Of a DNA stretch of 64,000 bases, positions 53,146 to 62,707 are shown piece after piece. The notes below the pieces were generated by a model. The model had not been told where the DNA came from. It searched no databases and was given only the letters and a program-made list of their open reading frames with translations. Origin of the DNA: Nioella nitratireducens (GTDB taxonomy: Bacteria; Pseudomonadota; Alphaproteobacteria; Rhodobacterales; Rhodobacteraceae); contig NZ_MNBW01000003.1 in NCBI RefSeq assembly GCF_001879715.1, positions 62,001 to 126,000 on the forward strand, written 5' to 3'. The position numbers and the translations under genes were made by a program. Position 1 is the first letter of the stretch; each line of letters opens with the position of its first letter.

Positions 53146-54977
53146 CACTCGGACTTTTTCTTGCGCTTGAAGGTGGACAGGATGTTTCCGAACACATCCG
53201 GACGGTGCCCGTGGCTGCGCATGATAATGTATTGCTGGGTGAAGGTCACCGTGTTGTTGGTGATCCAGTAAACCAGCAGACCGCTGGCGAAATGCCCCAG
53301 CATGAACATGAAGATCCACGGCATGTACGAGAAGATCATCGCCTGTGTCGGATCGGCCGGGGCCGGGTTCAGCTTTTGCTGAAGGAACATCGAGATCCCC
53401 AGCAGGATGGGCAGCACGCCGATGAAAATGGTCGCCATGGTGGTCCCGGCCATCGGCGCGTCCCACGGGAACAGGCCGAACAGGTTGTAGATCGACGAGG
53501 GGTCGGGCGCCGACAGGTCGGTCAGCCAGCCAAAGAACGGCGCATGGCGCATTTCGCTGGCGTTGGCGATCACCTTGTAAAGCGAGAAGAAGATCGGGAT
53601 CTGCAACAGGATCGGCAAACAGCCGGAGGCGGGGTTCACCTTCTCGCGCTTGTAAAGCTCCATCATCGCGGTCTGAAGCTTTTGCTTGTCGTCGCCCGCG
53701 CGTTCCTTGAGCTCTTCCATCTTCGGTTGCAGCTCTTTCATCTTGGCCATCGACACGTAAGAGCGATAGGCCAGCGGGAACAGCAGCGCCTTGAGGAACA
53801 GGGTCAGCAGGATGATCGAGATGCCCATGTTGCCGATCAGGGCGTGGACATGGTGCAGCACCCAGAAGATCGGCTTGGTCAGGAAGAAGAACCAGCCCCA
53901 GTCGATCGCATCGACGAAACGGTCGATGCCTTCTTCGTCTTGATAGCGGCGCAGGGTTTCCCATTCCTTGGCCCCCGCGAACAGGCGCGTCGTGCTCTCG
54001 CTGGTTTCGCCGGGCGCCACGGTCACGGCGGGAAGGCGGGCCTGCGTTTGGTAGATGTCCTGCGATTCGATGTAGCGCGAAACGGCGGTAAAGGGCTGCC
54101 CGGACTGGGGCACCAGCGCCGCCAGCCAGTATTTCGAGGTAAAGCCGATCCAGCCCGACCCCGTCACTTCCGTGATCTCGGCATTGGCCGCTTCGCGGTC
54201 GATATAGTCGAAATCGGGCATCTGGTCGTATTTGACATCGTTCAGCGTGCCGTCGCTGACCTGCACCACGCCTTCGTGGATCACGAAGAAGTTTTGCAGG
54301 TCCGACGGCAGGCCGTGGCGGGTCACGATGCCATAGGGGGCAAGTCGGACCTCGGACTCGCCGGTGTTTTCCACCGACTGGCTGATGGTGAAGAGGTAAT
54401 CTTCGTCCACCGACACGGTGCGGCGGAAGATCAGGCCACTGCCGTTGTCCCACCGCAAGGTGACAGGGCTGTCGGCGGTCAGAACGTCACCAATTTCGAT
54501 GGTCCACGGGGTTTCGGGGCCGGGAACCTGTTCGTAGTCAAGTGTACCGGCCGGCGTCCAGCCATAGAGCGCGTAATAGGCGCCCTCTTCCCCCGACGGG
54601 GTGAACAGGCGGACCGGCTCGGAATCCGGCGCAAGCGTTTCGCGGTAGTCCCGCAGCATCAGGTCGTCGAGTCGGCCACCGGTCAAGGCGATAGAGCCGC
54701 TGAGCGAGGGCGTGTTGATTTCCAGACGCTCCGTTTCGGCGACCGGTTGGGCGGCAGGGGCGTTGGCGGCGGTCGCCGTCGCGGTGCTGTCGACGCTTGG
54801 CGGGGTCAGCGTGACATCATTGCCGGCAGAGTCGGTGGTGGCGACGGCGGCAGGATCGGTAGGGTTGGGATCGACCGGAGGGGTCGCCGGTGGAAACAAG
54901 ACCGACCAAATGAGGATGACGCCCATGCTCAACGCCATCGCGAGGATGAGGTTCCTGTTCTGGTTCTTGTCGTCCAT
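53145..54977 (-). CDS. yidC: membrane protein insertase YidC
   Basis: 610 residues. The start MDDKNQNRNLILAMALSMG with the first helix is the normal N terminus, so ATG 54977 was chosen over an open extension to 55007. The periplasmic domain (about 60-340) is of the Gram-negative type. The C-terminal insertase core has the helices around FPLAYRSYVSMAKMKELQ and NPASGCLPILLQIPIFFSLY, and the tail is basic (KRKKKSE). Part of the conserved rpmH-rnpA-yidD-yidC neighbourhood; a diguanylate-type gene and ttcA stand between. Confidence 0.96.
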   Translation of the reverse strand: MDDKNQNRNLILAMALSMGVILIWSVLFPPATPPVDPNPTDPAAVATTDSAGNDVTLTPPSVDSTATATAANAPAAQPVAETERLEINTPSLSGSIALTGGRLDDLMLRDYRETLAPDSEPVRLFTPSGEEGAYYALYGWTPAGTLDYEQVPGPETPWTIEIGDVLTADSPVTLRWDNGSGLIFRRTVSVDEDYLFTISQSVENTGESEVRLAPYGIVTRHGLPSDLQNFFVIHEGVVQVSDGTLNDVKYDQMPDFDYIDREAANAEITEVTGSGWIGFTSKYWLAALVPQSGQPFTAVSRYIESQDIYQTQARLPAVTVAPGETSESTTRLFAGAKEWETLRRYQDEEGIDRFVDAIDWGWFFFLTKPIFWVLHHVHALIGNMGISIILLTLFLKALLFPLAYRSYVSMAKMKELQPKMEELKERAGDDKQKLQTAMMELYKREKVNPASGCLPILLQIPIFFSLYKVIANASEMRHAPFFGWLTDLSAPDPSSIYNLFGLFPWDAPMAGTTMATIFIGVLPILLGISMFLQQKLNPAPADPTQAMIFSYMPWIFMFMLGHFASGLLVYWITNNTVTFTQQYIIMRSHGHRPDVFGNILSTFKRKKKSE

Positions 54978-55098
54978 GCCCGCGTGTCCAACCTTTATTG
55001 AAGTCACGGAGGTTCAACAGACTGAGGCTGGAAAGGTCAAGCGGTTTTCCCGTAAGGCCCCGAAACCCGCGCGGATTGGCCTCGATTCCAGCGGACTG

Positions 55099-56649
55099 TC
55101 AGCCCGCACGGCGCCCGATGCGCGTGGGCAGGGCCCGCCGCTTGCGATAGGTCGTGAGCCAGTCGGTCACCTGATCGCCGGGCATCGGGCGAGAGATGAA
55201 ATAGCCTTGCAGATGATCGCAGCCAAGATGCGCGAGCATGCCCTGCTCGGCCTCGGTCTCGACCCCTTCGGCGACGGTGCCCACCCCCAGCCGATCGGCC
55301 AGCGCAAGGATTCCCGAGACGATGGCCCGCTGCGCCGGGTCGCTGTCGAGGTGGCTGACAAACCCCCGGTCGATCTTGATCCGATGCACCCGGAAGCGCC
55401 GGATATTGGCGATCGAGGATTGCCCGGTGCCGAAATCATCGAGATCGAGGTTGAAGCCATGCGCCGCCAATTGCTCGATATTGCGCAGGATGACATCATC
55501 CTCGGATTGCGCGGCCACGGTTTCGAGGATCTCGACGGTCAGCCGCGCCGGGGGCAGGTCGCACCGGTCTACCTCCCACTTGATGCGATCGGCGAGGCCG
55601 GGGTCGCGCAGTTCCTCGTCCGAGACATTGATCGAGACCGAGGGCACGCTGCACCCGACCGCATCCCACGCGGTCAGCGCCGCCAGCGCCGCGCGCAGCA
55701 TCACGTCGCCAAGCCGCCCCATGTTGCCGGTGTCCTGCAAAGCGGGCAGGAAATCGGGCGGGACCAGAACCCCTTGGGTCGGGTGATGCCACCGCGCCAA
55801 CGCCTCGACACCGGTGATCTCGCCGGTATGGGCGCTGATCTGTGGTTGAAACCACGGCCGGATGGCACCGGTGGACAGGGCCGTTTCAACCTCTTCCGCA
55901 AGGCAATGGCGGCGTTCGGACCGCGTCTTGATGCGTTCGGAAAAGCCGCGCACGCCGGCGGGGCCATGGCGGCGCGCCTCGATCAGGGCGGTCAGGGCGG
56001 CGTCCAGCAGGCAGGCCGCGGTCGCTTCGGCTGTTTGTTCGGGAATGGCGAAACCGACCGAGGCGGTTTGGTGGGTCGAGACCCCGGCCAACGCGATGGG
56101 TTCGGCCAGTGCGTTTTGAATACGGTCGACAAGGCCGGTCAGCACGTCAAGGTTGACCCGAGGCACCGGCGACAGGGCGACGGCGAACCGACCTTCGCCG
56201 ATACAGGCAACCAGATCGTCCTGCCGCACCGCGGTTTGCAGGCGCTCGGCGCTGCGGCACAGGATGTGGTCGCTGGCCTCGGCGCCCCACCGGGCCGAGA
56301 GGTCGGCCACGTCGTCCAGTTCCACGACAAGGCAGGCTGTGTTCTGCCCGCTGTGTGCGGTTGCGTCGAGCATTTGACCAAGCGCCTTCAGAAAGGCGGG
56401 GCGCATGGGCAAGCCGGTCTTGCCATCCGCGGCGGCGTGGTCTGCACATGCCGCCGGTCGGGGCCGCAGGGCCTGCAACGCCAAAAGGCCGGGCAACAGG
56501 AAGGACGTGGCCAGGATGACCGCATTCGCCCCCAGCCAGAAGGCCGCCAGCGCCAGCGCCGGGAACAGCACCAGCACCTCGACCCGAGACAACCAGCGCC
56601 GGACGCTTTGGACAAAGGTCCACAGGCGGGCGGAAACGGTGTCTCGCAT
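55099..56649 (-). CDS. EAL-domain c-di-GMP phosphodiesterase with degenerate GGDEF domain
   Basis: 516 residues. Two N-terminal helices (about 25-60) anchor it. The GGDEF domain (about 80-240) is degenerate: IGEGRF replaces GGDEF, so it should not make c-di-GMP. The EAL domain keeps the catalytic set: Glu282 in GVEALARW, Glu in TVEILET, DLDDFGTG, Lys in KIDRGFV, Glu in AEGVETEAE and Gln in LQGYFISRPM. It is therefore a likely active phosphodiesterase. Same strand as ttcA upstream and yidC downstream. Confidence 0.88.
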   Translation of the reverse strand: MRDTVSARLWTFVQSVRRWLSRVEVLVLFPALALAAFWLGANAVILATSFLLPGLLALQALRPRPAACADHAAADGKTGLPMRPAFLKALGQMLDATAHSGQNTACLVVELDDVADLSARWGAEASDHILCRSAERLQTAVRQDDLVACIGEGRFAVALSPVPRVNLDVLTGLVDRIQNALAEPIALAGVSTHQTASVGFAIPEQTAEATAACLLDAALTALIEARRHGPAGVRGFSERIKTRSERRHCLAEEVETALSTGAIRPWFQPQISAHTGEITGVEALARWHHPTQGVLVPPDFLPALQDTGNMGRLGDVMLRAALAALTAWDAVGCSVPSVSINVSDEELRDPGLADRIKWEVDRCDLPPARLTVEILETVAAQSEDDVILRNIEQLAAHGFNLDLDDFGTGQSSIANIRRFRVHRIKIDRGFVSHLDSDPAQRAIVSGILALADRLGVGTVAEGVETEAEQGMLAHLGCDHLQGYFISRPMPGDQVTDWLTTYRKRRALPTRIGRRAG

Positions 56650-56730
56650 GGCGGGCCTCTCGTGCGGTTCTCGGTGTCGATGCGGAGATCGCTACGCCAA
56701 ACTGCCTGACAGGCTGTTAATCCAAGCCGT

Positions 56731-57582
56731 TCATTCCTCGGGATTTACGTCGAATTGTTCTTGTCGGCTGAGCCCTGCGAAGTCGAACAATGCCGGGTCC
56801 AGCAGGTGCGATGGCCTTGCATTCATGAGCGCCGAGAAGATCTTTTGCCGCCGTCCGGGCGCGCGGGTCTCCCACTCATCGAGCAGTTTCTTGATCTGCT
56901 GGCGCTGCAACCCGTCTTGCGACCCGCACAGGTCGCAAGGAATGATCGGATAGTTCATCGCGGTGGCGAATCGCTCGCAATCGGCTTCGGCCACATGTGC
57001 GAGGGGGCGGTAGACGAAAAGATCGCCCTCGTCGTTCAGCAGCTTCGGCGGCATCGTTGCCAGCTTGCCGCCGTGAAAGAGGTTCAGGAAAAAGGTTTCC
57101 AGAATATCGTCGCGGTGATGGCCCAGAACCACCGCCGAACAGCCCTCTTCCCGCGCGATGCGATACAGGTTGCCGCGGCGCAGGCGCGAACACAGCGCGC
57201 AATAGGTGCGGCCTGCCGGCACTTTGTCCATCACGATGGAATAGGTGTCCTGATACTCGATCCGATGATCGACACCCATCTTTTCCAGAAACTCGGGCAG
57301 AACCGTCGCCGGGAAGCCCGGCTGCCCCTGGTCGAGGTTGCAGGCCAGAATCTCGACCGGCAGCAGCCCGCGCCATTTCAGTTCGGTCAGCGCCGCCAGC
57401 AGCGTGTAGCTGTCCTTGCCGCCCGACAGGCAAACCAGCCACTTGGCGCCGCGTTCGATCATGCCATAGCGCTCGATCGCCTCGCGGGTTTCGCGGATCA
57501 GGCGTTTGCGCAGCTTCTTGAACTCGGTCGTCGTGGGGGCGCCGTGAAAGAGCGGGTGAATATCGTCGGTCTCGTCAAGCAT
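56731..57582 (-). CDS. ttcA: tRNA 2-thiocytidine(32) synthetase
   Basis: 283 residues. PP-loop [15 protein letters not shown] for ATP, and FeS cysteines in [11 protein letters not shown] (CxxC) plus the later [11 protein letters not shown]. TtcA thiolates C32 of several tRNAs. It lies 78 bases after yidD and 81 bases before the EAL gene, on the same strand as both. Confidence 0.93.
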   Translation of the reverse strand: MLDETDDIHPLFHGAPTTTEFKKLRKRLIRETREAIERYGMIERGAKWLVCLSGGKDSYTLLAALTELKWRGLLPVEILACNLDQGQPGFPATVLPEFLEKMGVDHRIEYQDTYSIVMDKVPAGRTYCALCSRLRRGNLYRIAREEGCSAVVLGHHRDDILETFFLNLFHGGKLATMPPKLLNDEGDLFVYRPLAHVAEADCERFATAMNYPIIPCDLCGSQDGLQRQQIKKLLDEWETRAPGRRQKIFSALMNARPSHLLDPALFDFAGLSRQEQFDVNPEE

Positions 57583-57660
57583 CTCTGGCCTCGCGGGGAT
57601 CAGGGCAGAGCCTTACGGCAAAAGGGCAGGGCGGGGCAATGACGTTGGCTGGCGTTGCGC

Positions 57661-57915
57661 TCAGTTGCGATGCTCGGCGTCCCACTCGGCATCGGCGCCG
57701 GGAACCGGGTCGTAGCCATGATTGCCAAGCGGATGGCAGCGTCCGACCCGTCGCATGGCCAGCCATGTGCCCTTGATCGCGCCGTGCCGCTCCAACGCCT
57801 CCAGCGCATAGGCCGAACAGGTCGGTTGATAGCGGCAGCCATGCCCCACCCATGGGCTGAACAGCAGTCGATAGGCCCGGACAGGCAGGGCGACGATATG
57901 GGCGAGTGGGCTCAT
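57661..57915 (-). CDS. yidD: membrane protein insertion efficiency factor YidD
   Basis: 84 residues. [20 protein letters not shown] and the Cys-containing [20 protein letters not shown] are diagnostic for YidD, a small membrane-bound helper of YidC. The ATG overlaps the rnpA stop as ATGA. Confidence 0.95.
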   Translation of the reverse strand: MSPLAHIVALPVRAYRLLFSPWVGHGCRYQPTCSAYALEALERHGAIKGTWLAMRRVGRCHPLGNHGYDPVPGADAEWDAEHRN

Positions 57916-58262
57916 GTGTGCACCTTTCTCAGGGCGCGCGACAGGTCGGCCATCATGGCCTCCATCGGGCGGGCGGCGGTTTCATTGGCACGGCCAATCA
58001 AAACGTAGTCCCAGCCGGGGCGTCCCTCAAGCGGCAGGATGGCGCGGGCCACGGCGCGCAGGCGCCGCTTGGCCCGGTTACGCGCCACGGCATTGCCGAC
58101 CTTCTTGGAACAGGTAAAGCCGACGCGGACCAGATCGGGCGACACGCCCTCGTCCTTGCGCCGTTTGCGGGCCTGCACCAGAAACGCCCCCGCCGGGGCC
58201 CGTGCCGCCCGTGCGGCCCGAAGAAAATCGGGGCGCTTGGTCAGGGTCTCGACTGTGGGCAT
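57912..58262 (-). CDS. rnpA: ribonuclease P protein component
   Basis: 116 residues. The RNA-binding RNR motif is in [12 protein letters not shown], and [15 protein letters not shown] precedes it, as usual. AGGAG lies seven bases before the ATG, after the rpmH terminator. It pairs with the RNase P RNA (not in this window) to mature tRNA 5' ends. Coupled to yidD. Confidence 0.95.
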   Translation of the reverse strand: MPTVETLTKRPDFLRAARAARAPAGAFLVQARKRRKDEGVSPDLVRVGFTCSKKVGNAVARNRAKRRLRAVARAILPLEGRPGWDYVLIGRANETAARPMEAMMADLSRALRKVHT

Positions 58263-58292
58263 GGCACGCTCCTGATCAGATCAGAAATACGA

Positions 58293-58325
58293 AAAGCCCC
58301 CGGGGCCGTGGCCAAAGGGGGCTTT
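58293..58325 (-). terminator. hairpin between rpmH and rnpA
   Basis: 9-bp stem AAAGCCCCC / GGGGGCTTT with a 15-base loop; on the minus strand it is followed by TTCGTATTTC after the TTTT end. It should release most rpmH transcripts and let only part continue into rnpA. Confidence 0.8.
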
Positions 58326-58358
58326 CATGCGGCCCGAAGGCCAGTGCCGCAGGCGCAA

Positions 58359-58493
58359 TTATGCGCTGAGCGACTTCCGGCCGCGTGCGCGACGGGCGTT
58401 CAGGATCTTGCGGCCTGCTTTGGTCGCCATGCGTGCACGGAAACCGTGGCGGCGCTTACGAACCAGGTTCGACGGCTGGTAGGTGCGTTTCAT
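58359..58493 (-). CDS. rpmH: 50S ribosomal protein L34
   Basis: 44 residues, ATG 58493 to TAA 58359. [20 protein letters not shown] and the end [13 protein letters not shown] are diagnostic of L34, a highly basic protein. It leads the rnpA-yidD-yidC neighbourhood and is too short for default gene length cut-offs. The spacer 58494-58822 to the divergent TVP38 gene holds its promoter and no further gene. Confidence 0.97.
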
Positions 58494-58571
58494 TTGTCTG
58501 TTCCCTTGTCATCAAGGCCGGTTGCGCGACAACTGACTCGCATCGACGGCCGGAGAATCCGTGTGAGGCCC

Positions 58572-58600
58572 GGGCAATAGGCCGTCATGGGCACCATGTC
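58572..58600 (-). promoter_or_regulatory. promoter of rpmH
   Basis: On the minus strand TTGACA (58600-58595), a 17-base spacer and TATTGC (58577-58572), about 80 bases before rpmH. The -35 is perfect and the spacing optimal, fitting a strong ribosomal promoter. Confidence 0.7.
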
Positions 58601-58822
58601 AACACGGGCAAGGCACTGAATCGGTCTTTCCCGTGACGCGCTGCAAATCCTTGTTTCTTTTTCTCCGATTTTCGCGCCCAAGGCCACCCATTCTGAAACA
58701 ATGCCGCGCCATTCTGACATATCCGGCGCGAATCCGTCACGCCCGATCAATGGCCCGTGAAGGGGGCTGTTGTCCGCACCCTTGGCACCGCATGTTGCCT
58801 GAAAGTATGCAGGGGACATTTG

Positions 58823-59557
58823 ATGATGAGCGAAACCACCCAAGCGATCCGGCCCGCGTGGCGCCGCGTGCTGCCGATCCTCGGGATCGTCGTCGGCGCG
58901 GTCATGGGGTGGGTTTTCCTGCGCGATTACCTGAGCTTCGAGACCTTGCGCGATAACCGGGTGGCGCTGTTGGCGTTTCGGGATGGGCACTACCTCGCAC
59001 TCGTCGCGGCATATATGGCGGTCTACGTTCTGGTCGTGGCCTTCTCGTTGCCCGGCGCGACCATTGCCACGTTGTCGGGCGGCTTTCTGTTCGGCCTGTT
59101 TCCCGGTGTGCTGATCGTCGTTGTCTCTGCCACGCTTGGCGCAACCTGTATCTTTCTGGCCGCGCGCATGGGCTTTGGCGACAGGCTGGCCGCGCGCATG
59201 AATGCCTCGTCGGGCACGGTCAAGCGACTGAGCGATGCGATCCGCGCGAACGAATTGTCGATGCTGTTCCTGATCCGGCTGGTGCCAGCGGTGCCCTTCT
59301 TCGTGGCCAACCTGCTGCCCGCGCTCGTCGGGGTCAGCCTGCCGCGCTACGTTTTCACCACCTTCTTCGGCATCATGCCCGGCACGCTGGTCTTTACATG
59401 GGTGGGCGCGGGCCTGGGCGAGGTCTTTGCCCGTGGCGACACGCCCGACCTGTCCATCCTGACCGAGCCGATGGTGCTGGGGCCCATTCTTGCGCTCTGC
59501 GCGTTGGCGGGGCTGCCCATTCTCATAAAGGCCCTTCGCGGGCGGAAAGGCAATTGA
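58823..59557 (+). CDS. TVP38/TMEM64 family (VTT domain) membrane protein
   Basis: 244 residues, about six helices. The VTT/DedA-like core has FSLPGATIATLSGGFLFG and LIRLVPAVPFFVANLLPALV with its conserved Arg and Pro. AGGGG lies before the double ATG at 58823/58826. Members are thought to move lipids or to tie to membrane redox, with no firm assignment. Followed after three bases by an FAD oxidoreductase, a pairing that also exists as natural gene fusions in some bacteria. Confidence 0.85.
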   Translation: MMSETTQAIRPAWRRVLPILGIVVGAVMGWVFLRDYLSFETLRDNRVALLAFRDGHYLALVAAYMAVYVLVVAFSLPGATIATLSGGFLFGLFPGVLIVVVSATLGATCIFLAARMGFGDRLAARMNASSGTVKRLSDAIRANELSMLFLIRLVPAVPFFVANLLPALVGVSLPRYVFTTFFGIMPGTLVFTWVGAGLGEVFARGDTPDLSILTEPMVLGPILALCALAGLPILIKALRGRKGN

Positions 59558-59560
59558 GCC

Positions 59561-60952
59561 ATGTCTGAGTTAACGACCGATATCTGCGTCATCGGGGCTG
59601 GCAGCGGCGGCCTTTCGGTTGCGGCGGGGGCCGTTCAGATGGGCGCGCGGGTGGTTCTTCTGGAAGGGCACAAGATGGGGGGCGATTGCCTCAACTATGG
59701 CTGTGTGCCGTCCAAGGCGTTGCTGTCGGCAGGGGCCAAGGCCCACGCGTCGGGGCAAAGCCCGACCGCCGCCGACTATCTGGCGGCCAAGGATCACGTC
59801 GCCGCCACCATCGCCTCCATTGAACCCCATGACAGCCAGACGCGGTTCGAAGGGCTCGGCGTTCAGGTCATCAGGGAATTTGGCCGCTTCATCGCGCATG
59901 ACAAGGTGCAGGCCGGCGACACAGTGATCCGTGCCCGCCGCTTCGTGGTCGCCACCGGCTCGCGCCCCTTCGTGCCGCCGATTCCGGGGCTGAAGGACGT
60001 GCCCTACCTGACCAATGAAACCGTCTTCGATCTGCGCGACCGGCCCGATCATCTGATCGTCATCGGCGGTGGTCCCATCGGGTTGGAAATGGCGCAGGCG
60101 CATCGGCGGCTAGGCAGCCAGGTCACGGTGGTCGAGGCCGCCAAGGCGCTGGGCCAGGATGATCCCGACGCGGCGGCCCACCTGCTGGACAGGCTGCGGG
60201 GGGAAGGCGTCGATATCCGTGAAGGCACCGCCGTCACCGGGGTCTCGGGTAAAGCCGGTGACATCACCGTCGCATTGGGCGAAGGGCAAAGCCTGTCCGG
60301 CTCTCACCTGTTGGTCGCCGTGGGGCGCAAGGTCAACACCGATGGGCTGGACCTGCACAGGGCAGGGGTCGAGTCCACGAGGACCGGAGTCAAGGTCGGG
60401 ACCGATTTGCGCTCGCCCACCAACCGGCGGGTCTATGCCATTGGCGACGCGGCGGGCGGGATGCAGTTCACCCATCTGGCGGGCTATCATGCGGGGGTGA
60501 TCCTGCGGCCCATGCTGTTCGGCCTGCCCGCCAAGGCGCGCGCCGACCACATCCCGCGCGTGACCTATACCGACCCCGAACTGGCGCAAGTGGGCCTGAC
60601 CGAGGCCGCGGCACGCAAGGCGCACGGCGATGCCCTTACGGTGATGTCCCAGCCCTACAGTGGCAACGACAGGGCCATCGCGACCGGCCAGACCGGGGGC
60701 TTTGCCAAGGTCATGGTGGTCAAGGGCCGTCCCGTTGGGGCGACAATCGTGGGGCCTCAGGCCGGGGAACTGATCCAGGTCTGGGCGCTGGCGCTGGCCA
60801 ACGGCTTGAAAATGGGCGCAATTGCCGCGATGGTTTCACCCTATCCCACCTTGGGGGAGATTAACAAAAGACTGGCGGGCGCCTATTTTTCCCCCAAACT
60901 GTTTGAAAGCCCGTGGGTGAAACGGATCGTGCGGCTGATGCAACGCGTCTGA
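59561..60952 (+). CDS. FAD-dependent pyridine nucleotide-disulfide oxidoreductase (mercuric reductase-like)
   Basis: 463 residues. FAD motif VIGAGSGGLSVA, redox-active pair Cys43/Cys48 in GGDCLNYGCVPSK, NAD motif IGGGPIGLEMAQA, and YAIGDAAGG. The C-terminal His-Glu couple of lipoamide or glutathione reductases is missing; MVSPYPTLGEINK stands there, as in MerA-like proteins. The C-terminal Cys pair and the NmerA domain of true mercuric reductase are absent, so Hg(II) reduction is not supported. Probably works with the TVP38 protein encoded just upstream; the electron acceptor is unknown. Confidence 0.85.
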   Translation: MSELTTDICVIGAGSGGLSVAAGAVQMGARVVLLEGHKMGGDCLNYGCVPSKALLSAGAKAHASGQSPTAADYLAAKDHVAATIASIEPHDSQTRFEGLGVQVIREFGRFIAHDKVQAGDTVIRARRFVVATGSRPFVPPIPGLKDVPYLTNETVFDLRDRPDHLIVIGGGPIGLEMAQAHRRLGSQVTVVEAAKALGQDDPDAAAHLLDRLRGEGVDIREGTAVTGVSGKAGDITVALGEGQSLSGSHLLVAVGRKVNTDGLDLHRAGVESTRTGVKVGTDLRSPTNRRVYAIGDAAGGMQFTHLAGYHAGVILRPMLFGLPAKARADHIPRVTYTDPELAQVGLTEAAARKAHGDALTVMSQPYSGNDRAIATGQTGGFAKVMVVKGRPVGATIVGPQAGELIQVWALALANGLKMGAIAAMVSPYPTLGEINKRLAGAYFSPKLFESPWVKRIVRLMQRV

Positions 60953-60988
60953 CCCTCGGGTCAACGCAACGGAAGGACTTTTGGCCGC

Positions 60989-62377
60989 GTGCTCAATTCA
61001 CTGACAGGCCGTTTGCTGATCTTGACCGTCATCTTCGTGATGCTGGCCGAGGTGATGATCTTCGTGCCTTCGGTCGCGCGGTTCCGAGAGGATTACCTGC
61101 TGGCGCGTATCGAACGGGCGCAGATCGCCTCGCTTGCTTTGCTGGCTGACGATTCCATGATGATCGACGACGCGCTGGAACAGGAACTGCTGGACAATGC
61201 GGGCGTTCTGAACGTGGCCCTGCGCCGCGATGCGGTCAGCCAGCTTGTGCTGTCGGTTGACCATATTCCCCCGATTGCGGCGCAATATGACACGCGGGAC
61301 ACCTCGGCCTGGGTGCGTATCCGCGACGCGATGCACAGGCTGATCACGCCGGAAAATCAGGTCATCCGCGTCATCGGCACGCCTTCGCGCGATGCGGGGA
61401 TGCTGATCGACGTGACGCTGTATACCGCCCCCTTGCGGATGGCGATGATCGACTATGGGCTGCGCATCCTGATCCTCTCGGCGGTGATCTCGGTCATCAC
61501 CGCGGCGCTTCTGTTCGTGGCGGCGCGCCGGGCCATCGTGTTGCCGATGCGCCGTGTGATCGATTCCATGCGGGACTATGCCGAGGCACCGGACGATGCG
61601 AACCGGATCATCGAGCCCTCTGCCGGGGTCAGCGAATTGCGCGACGCCGAGGTGACGCTGTGCGAGTTGCAAACTCAATTGACCGCCTCGCTCAAACAAC
61701 GCGAGCGGCTGGCGCAACTGGGGGAGGCCGTGGCCAAGATCAGCCACGACCTGCGCAATATCCTGACCGTGGCCACGCTGATGGCCGACCGGCTGGAAGG
61801 ATCGGAAGACCCCGCCGTTCAACGCACCGCCCCCAAGCTGTTGTCCTCGCTCGCTCGGGCGGTGAACCTCTGCGAAGGCACGCTGGCCTTTGGCCGGGCC
61901 GAGGAACCGCCCCCGCGTCTGACCCGCGTCGACCTTGCCCCGCTGATCGAGGACGTGGTCGATCAGGAACGGCTGTCCGCGACCGAACCCGAGGTCGAGA
62001 TTCAATGCGACGTGCCCGCCGGGCTGGAGGCGCGGGCCGATCCCGAACAGCTTTACCGTGTGCTGGGCAACCTGTTGCGCAATGCCCGGCAGGCCATTCA
62101 GGCCACCGGCAAGCCGGGCCGCATCACGATCTGCGCCGTCGAAGATACCGAAGGCTGGCGGCTGCGCGTCACCGATACCGGGCCGGGCCTGCCGAAAAAG
62201 GCGCTCGACCACCTGTTCCAACCCTTTCAGGGGGGGGCCCGCAAGGGCGGCACCGGGCTGGGTCTGGCCATCGCGGCAGAACTGGTGCGCGGCCATGGCG
62301 GGCGGCTGGACTTGCAGAAAACCGGGCCAGAGGGGACCGTCTTTGAAATCCTTTTGCCAAGTCACCAGAAACTTTAA
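60989..62377 (+). CDS. sensor histidine kinase (orphan)
   Basis: 462 residues. Helix 1 at about 8-28, a periplasmic sensor part (about 30-155), helix 2 at about 158-185, then a HAMP-like linker. The phosphorylated His253 is in KISHDLRNIL. The ATPase domain has the N box NLLRNARQAI, G1 DTGPGLP and G2 GGTGLGLAI. GTG 60989 is the start, with GGAAGGA at 12 bases. No response regulator gene adjoins it, so its partner is encoded elsewhere. It may share a transcript with the FAD oxidoreductase 36 bases upstream. Confidence 0.88.
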   Translation: MLNSLTGRLLILTVIFVMLAEVMIFVPSVARFREDYLLARIERAQIASLALLADDSMMIDDALEQELLDNAGVLNVALRRDAVSQLVLSVDHIPPIAAQYDTRDTSAWVRIRDAMHRLITPENQVIRVIGTPSRDAGMLIDVTLYTAPLRMAMIDYGLRILILSAVISVITAALLFVAARRAIVLPMRRVIDSMRDYAEAPDDANRIIEPSAGVSELRDAEVTLCELQTQLTASLKQRERLAQLGEAVAKISHDLRNILTVATLMADRLEGSEDPAVQRTAPKLLSSLARAVNLCEGTLAFGRAEEPPPRLTRVDLAPLIEDVVDQERLSATEPEVEIQCDVPAGLEARADPEQLYRVLGNLLRNARQAIQATGKPGRITICAVEDTEGWRLRVTDTGPGLPKKALDHLFQPFQGGARKGGTGLGLAIAAELVRGHGGRLDLQKTGPEGTVFEILLPSHQKL

Positions 62378-62424
62378 TTTCGCTCTTGCACCTCTCCGAG
62401 GCTCGCATTAGACACCGCTCTCAC

Positions 62425-62501
62425 GCGCTGGTAGCTCAGTTGGATAGAGTACTTGACTACGAATCAAGGGGTCGGGGGTTCGAATCCTCCCCAGCGCGCC
62501 A
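62425..62501 (+). tRNA. tRNA-Arg (anticodon ACG)
   Basis: 77 bases with encoded CCA. Acceptor GCGCTGG / CCAGCGC, anticodon stem CTTGA / TCAAG around loop CTACGAA, anticodon ACG at 62459-62461, T-loop TTCGAATC. It reads CGN codons after A34 deamination to inosine. Confidence 0.97.
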
Positions 62502-62506
62502 TCACC

Positions 62507-62537
62507 AAAGGCTCAGCGATTAAACGCTGAGCCTTTT
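62507..62537 (+). terminator. terminator of tRNA-Arg
   Basis: Perfect 12-bp stem AAAGGCTCAGCG / CGCTGAGCCTTT with loop ATTAAA, followed by T, six bases after the tRNA end. Confidence 0.9.
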
Positions 62538-62687
62538 GCGTTTCCGGGCCATTTTTTTGCGGCTGCCTTGCCCCATCGAAAGGCCCTGCTCCCGTTATCT
62601 GTAGCCGTCTGCGGCCTCGTCGCCCCGCGCAACCAGATGCGCCTGGTCCCCCTCGCGTGCCGGGCGCTGTCCTGCATTGCCGAATTG

Positions 62688-62707
62688 ACATGAATGATGA
62701 TTCATGT
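62688..62707. promoter_or_regulatory. palindromic operator upstream of the substrate-binding protein gene
   Basis: Perfect inverted repeat ACATGAAT-GATG-ATTCATGT directly after TTGA; together with TTGACA (62685-62690) it suggests a regulator site over a promoter, about 45 bases before the ATG. The regulator is unknown. The remaining spacer from the tRNA terminator to here shows no gene. Confidence 0.6.

Noticed and set aside
52408-54453. Apparent large fusion upstream of the MOSC gene
   Set aside because: The upstream part lies in a shifted frame of yidC. The MOSC protein has its own ATG at 53145, overlapping the yidC stop.
59561-60952. True mercuric reductase
   Set aside because: No NmerA domain, no C-terminal Cys pair and no other mer genes nearby.
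62425-62501. tRNA-Arg as an integration site
   Set aside because: No integrase, no direct repeat of the tRNA 3' end, and ordinary genes on both sides.
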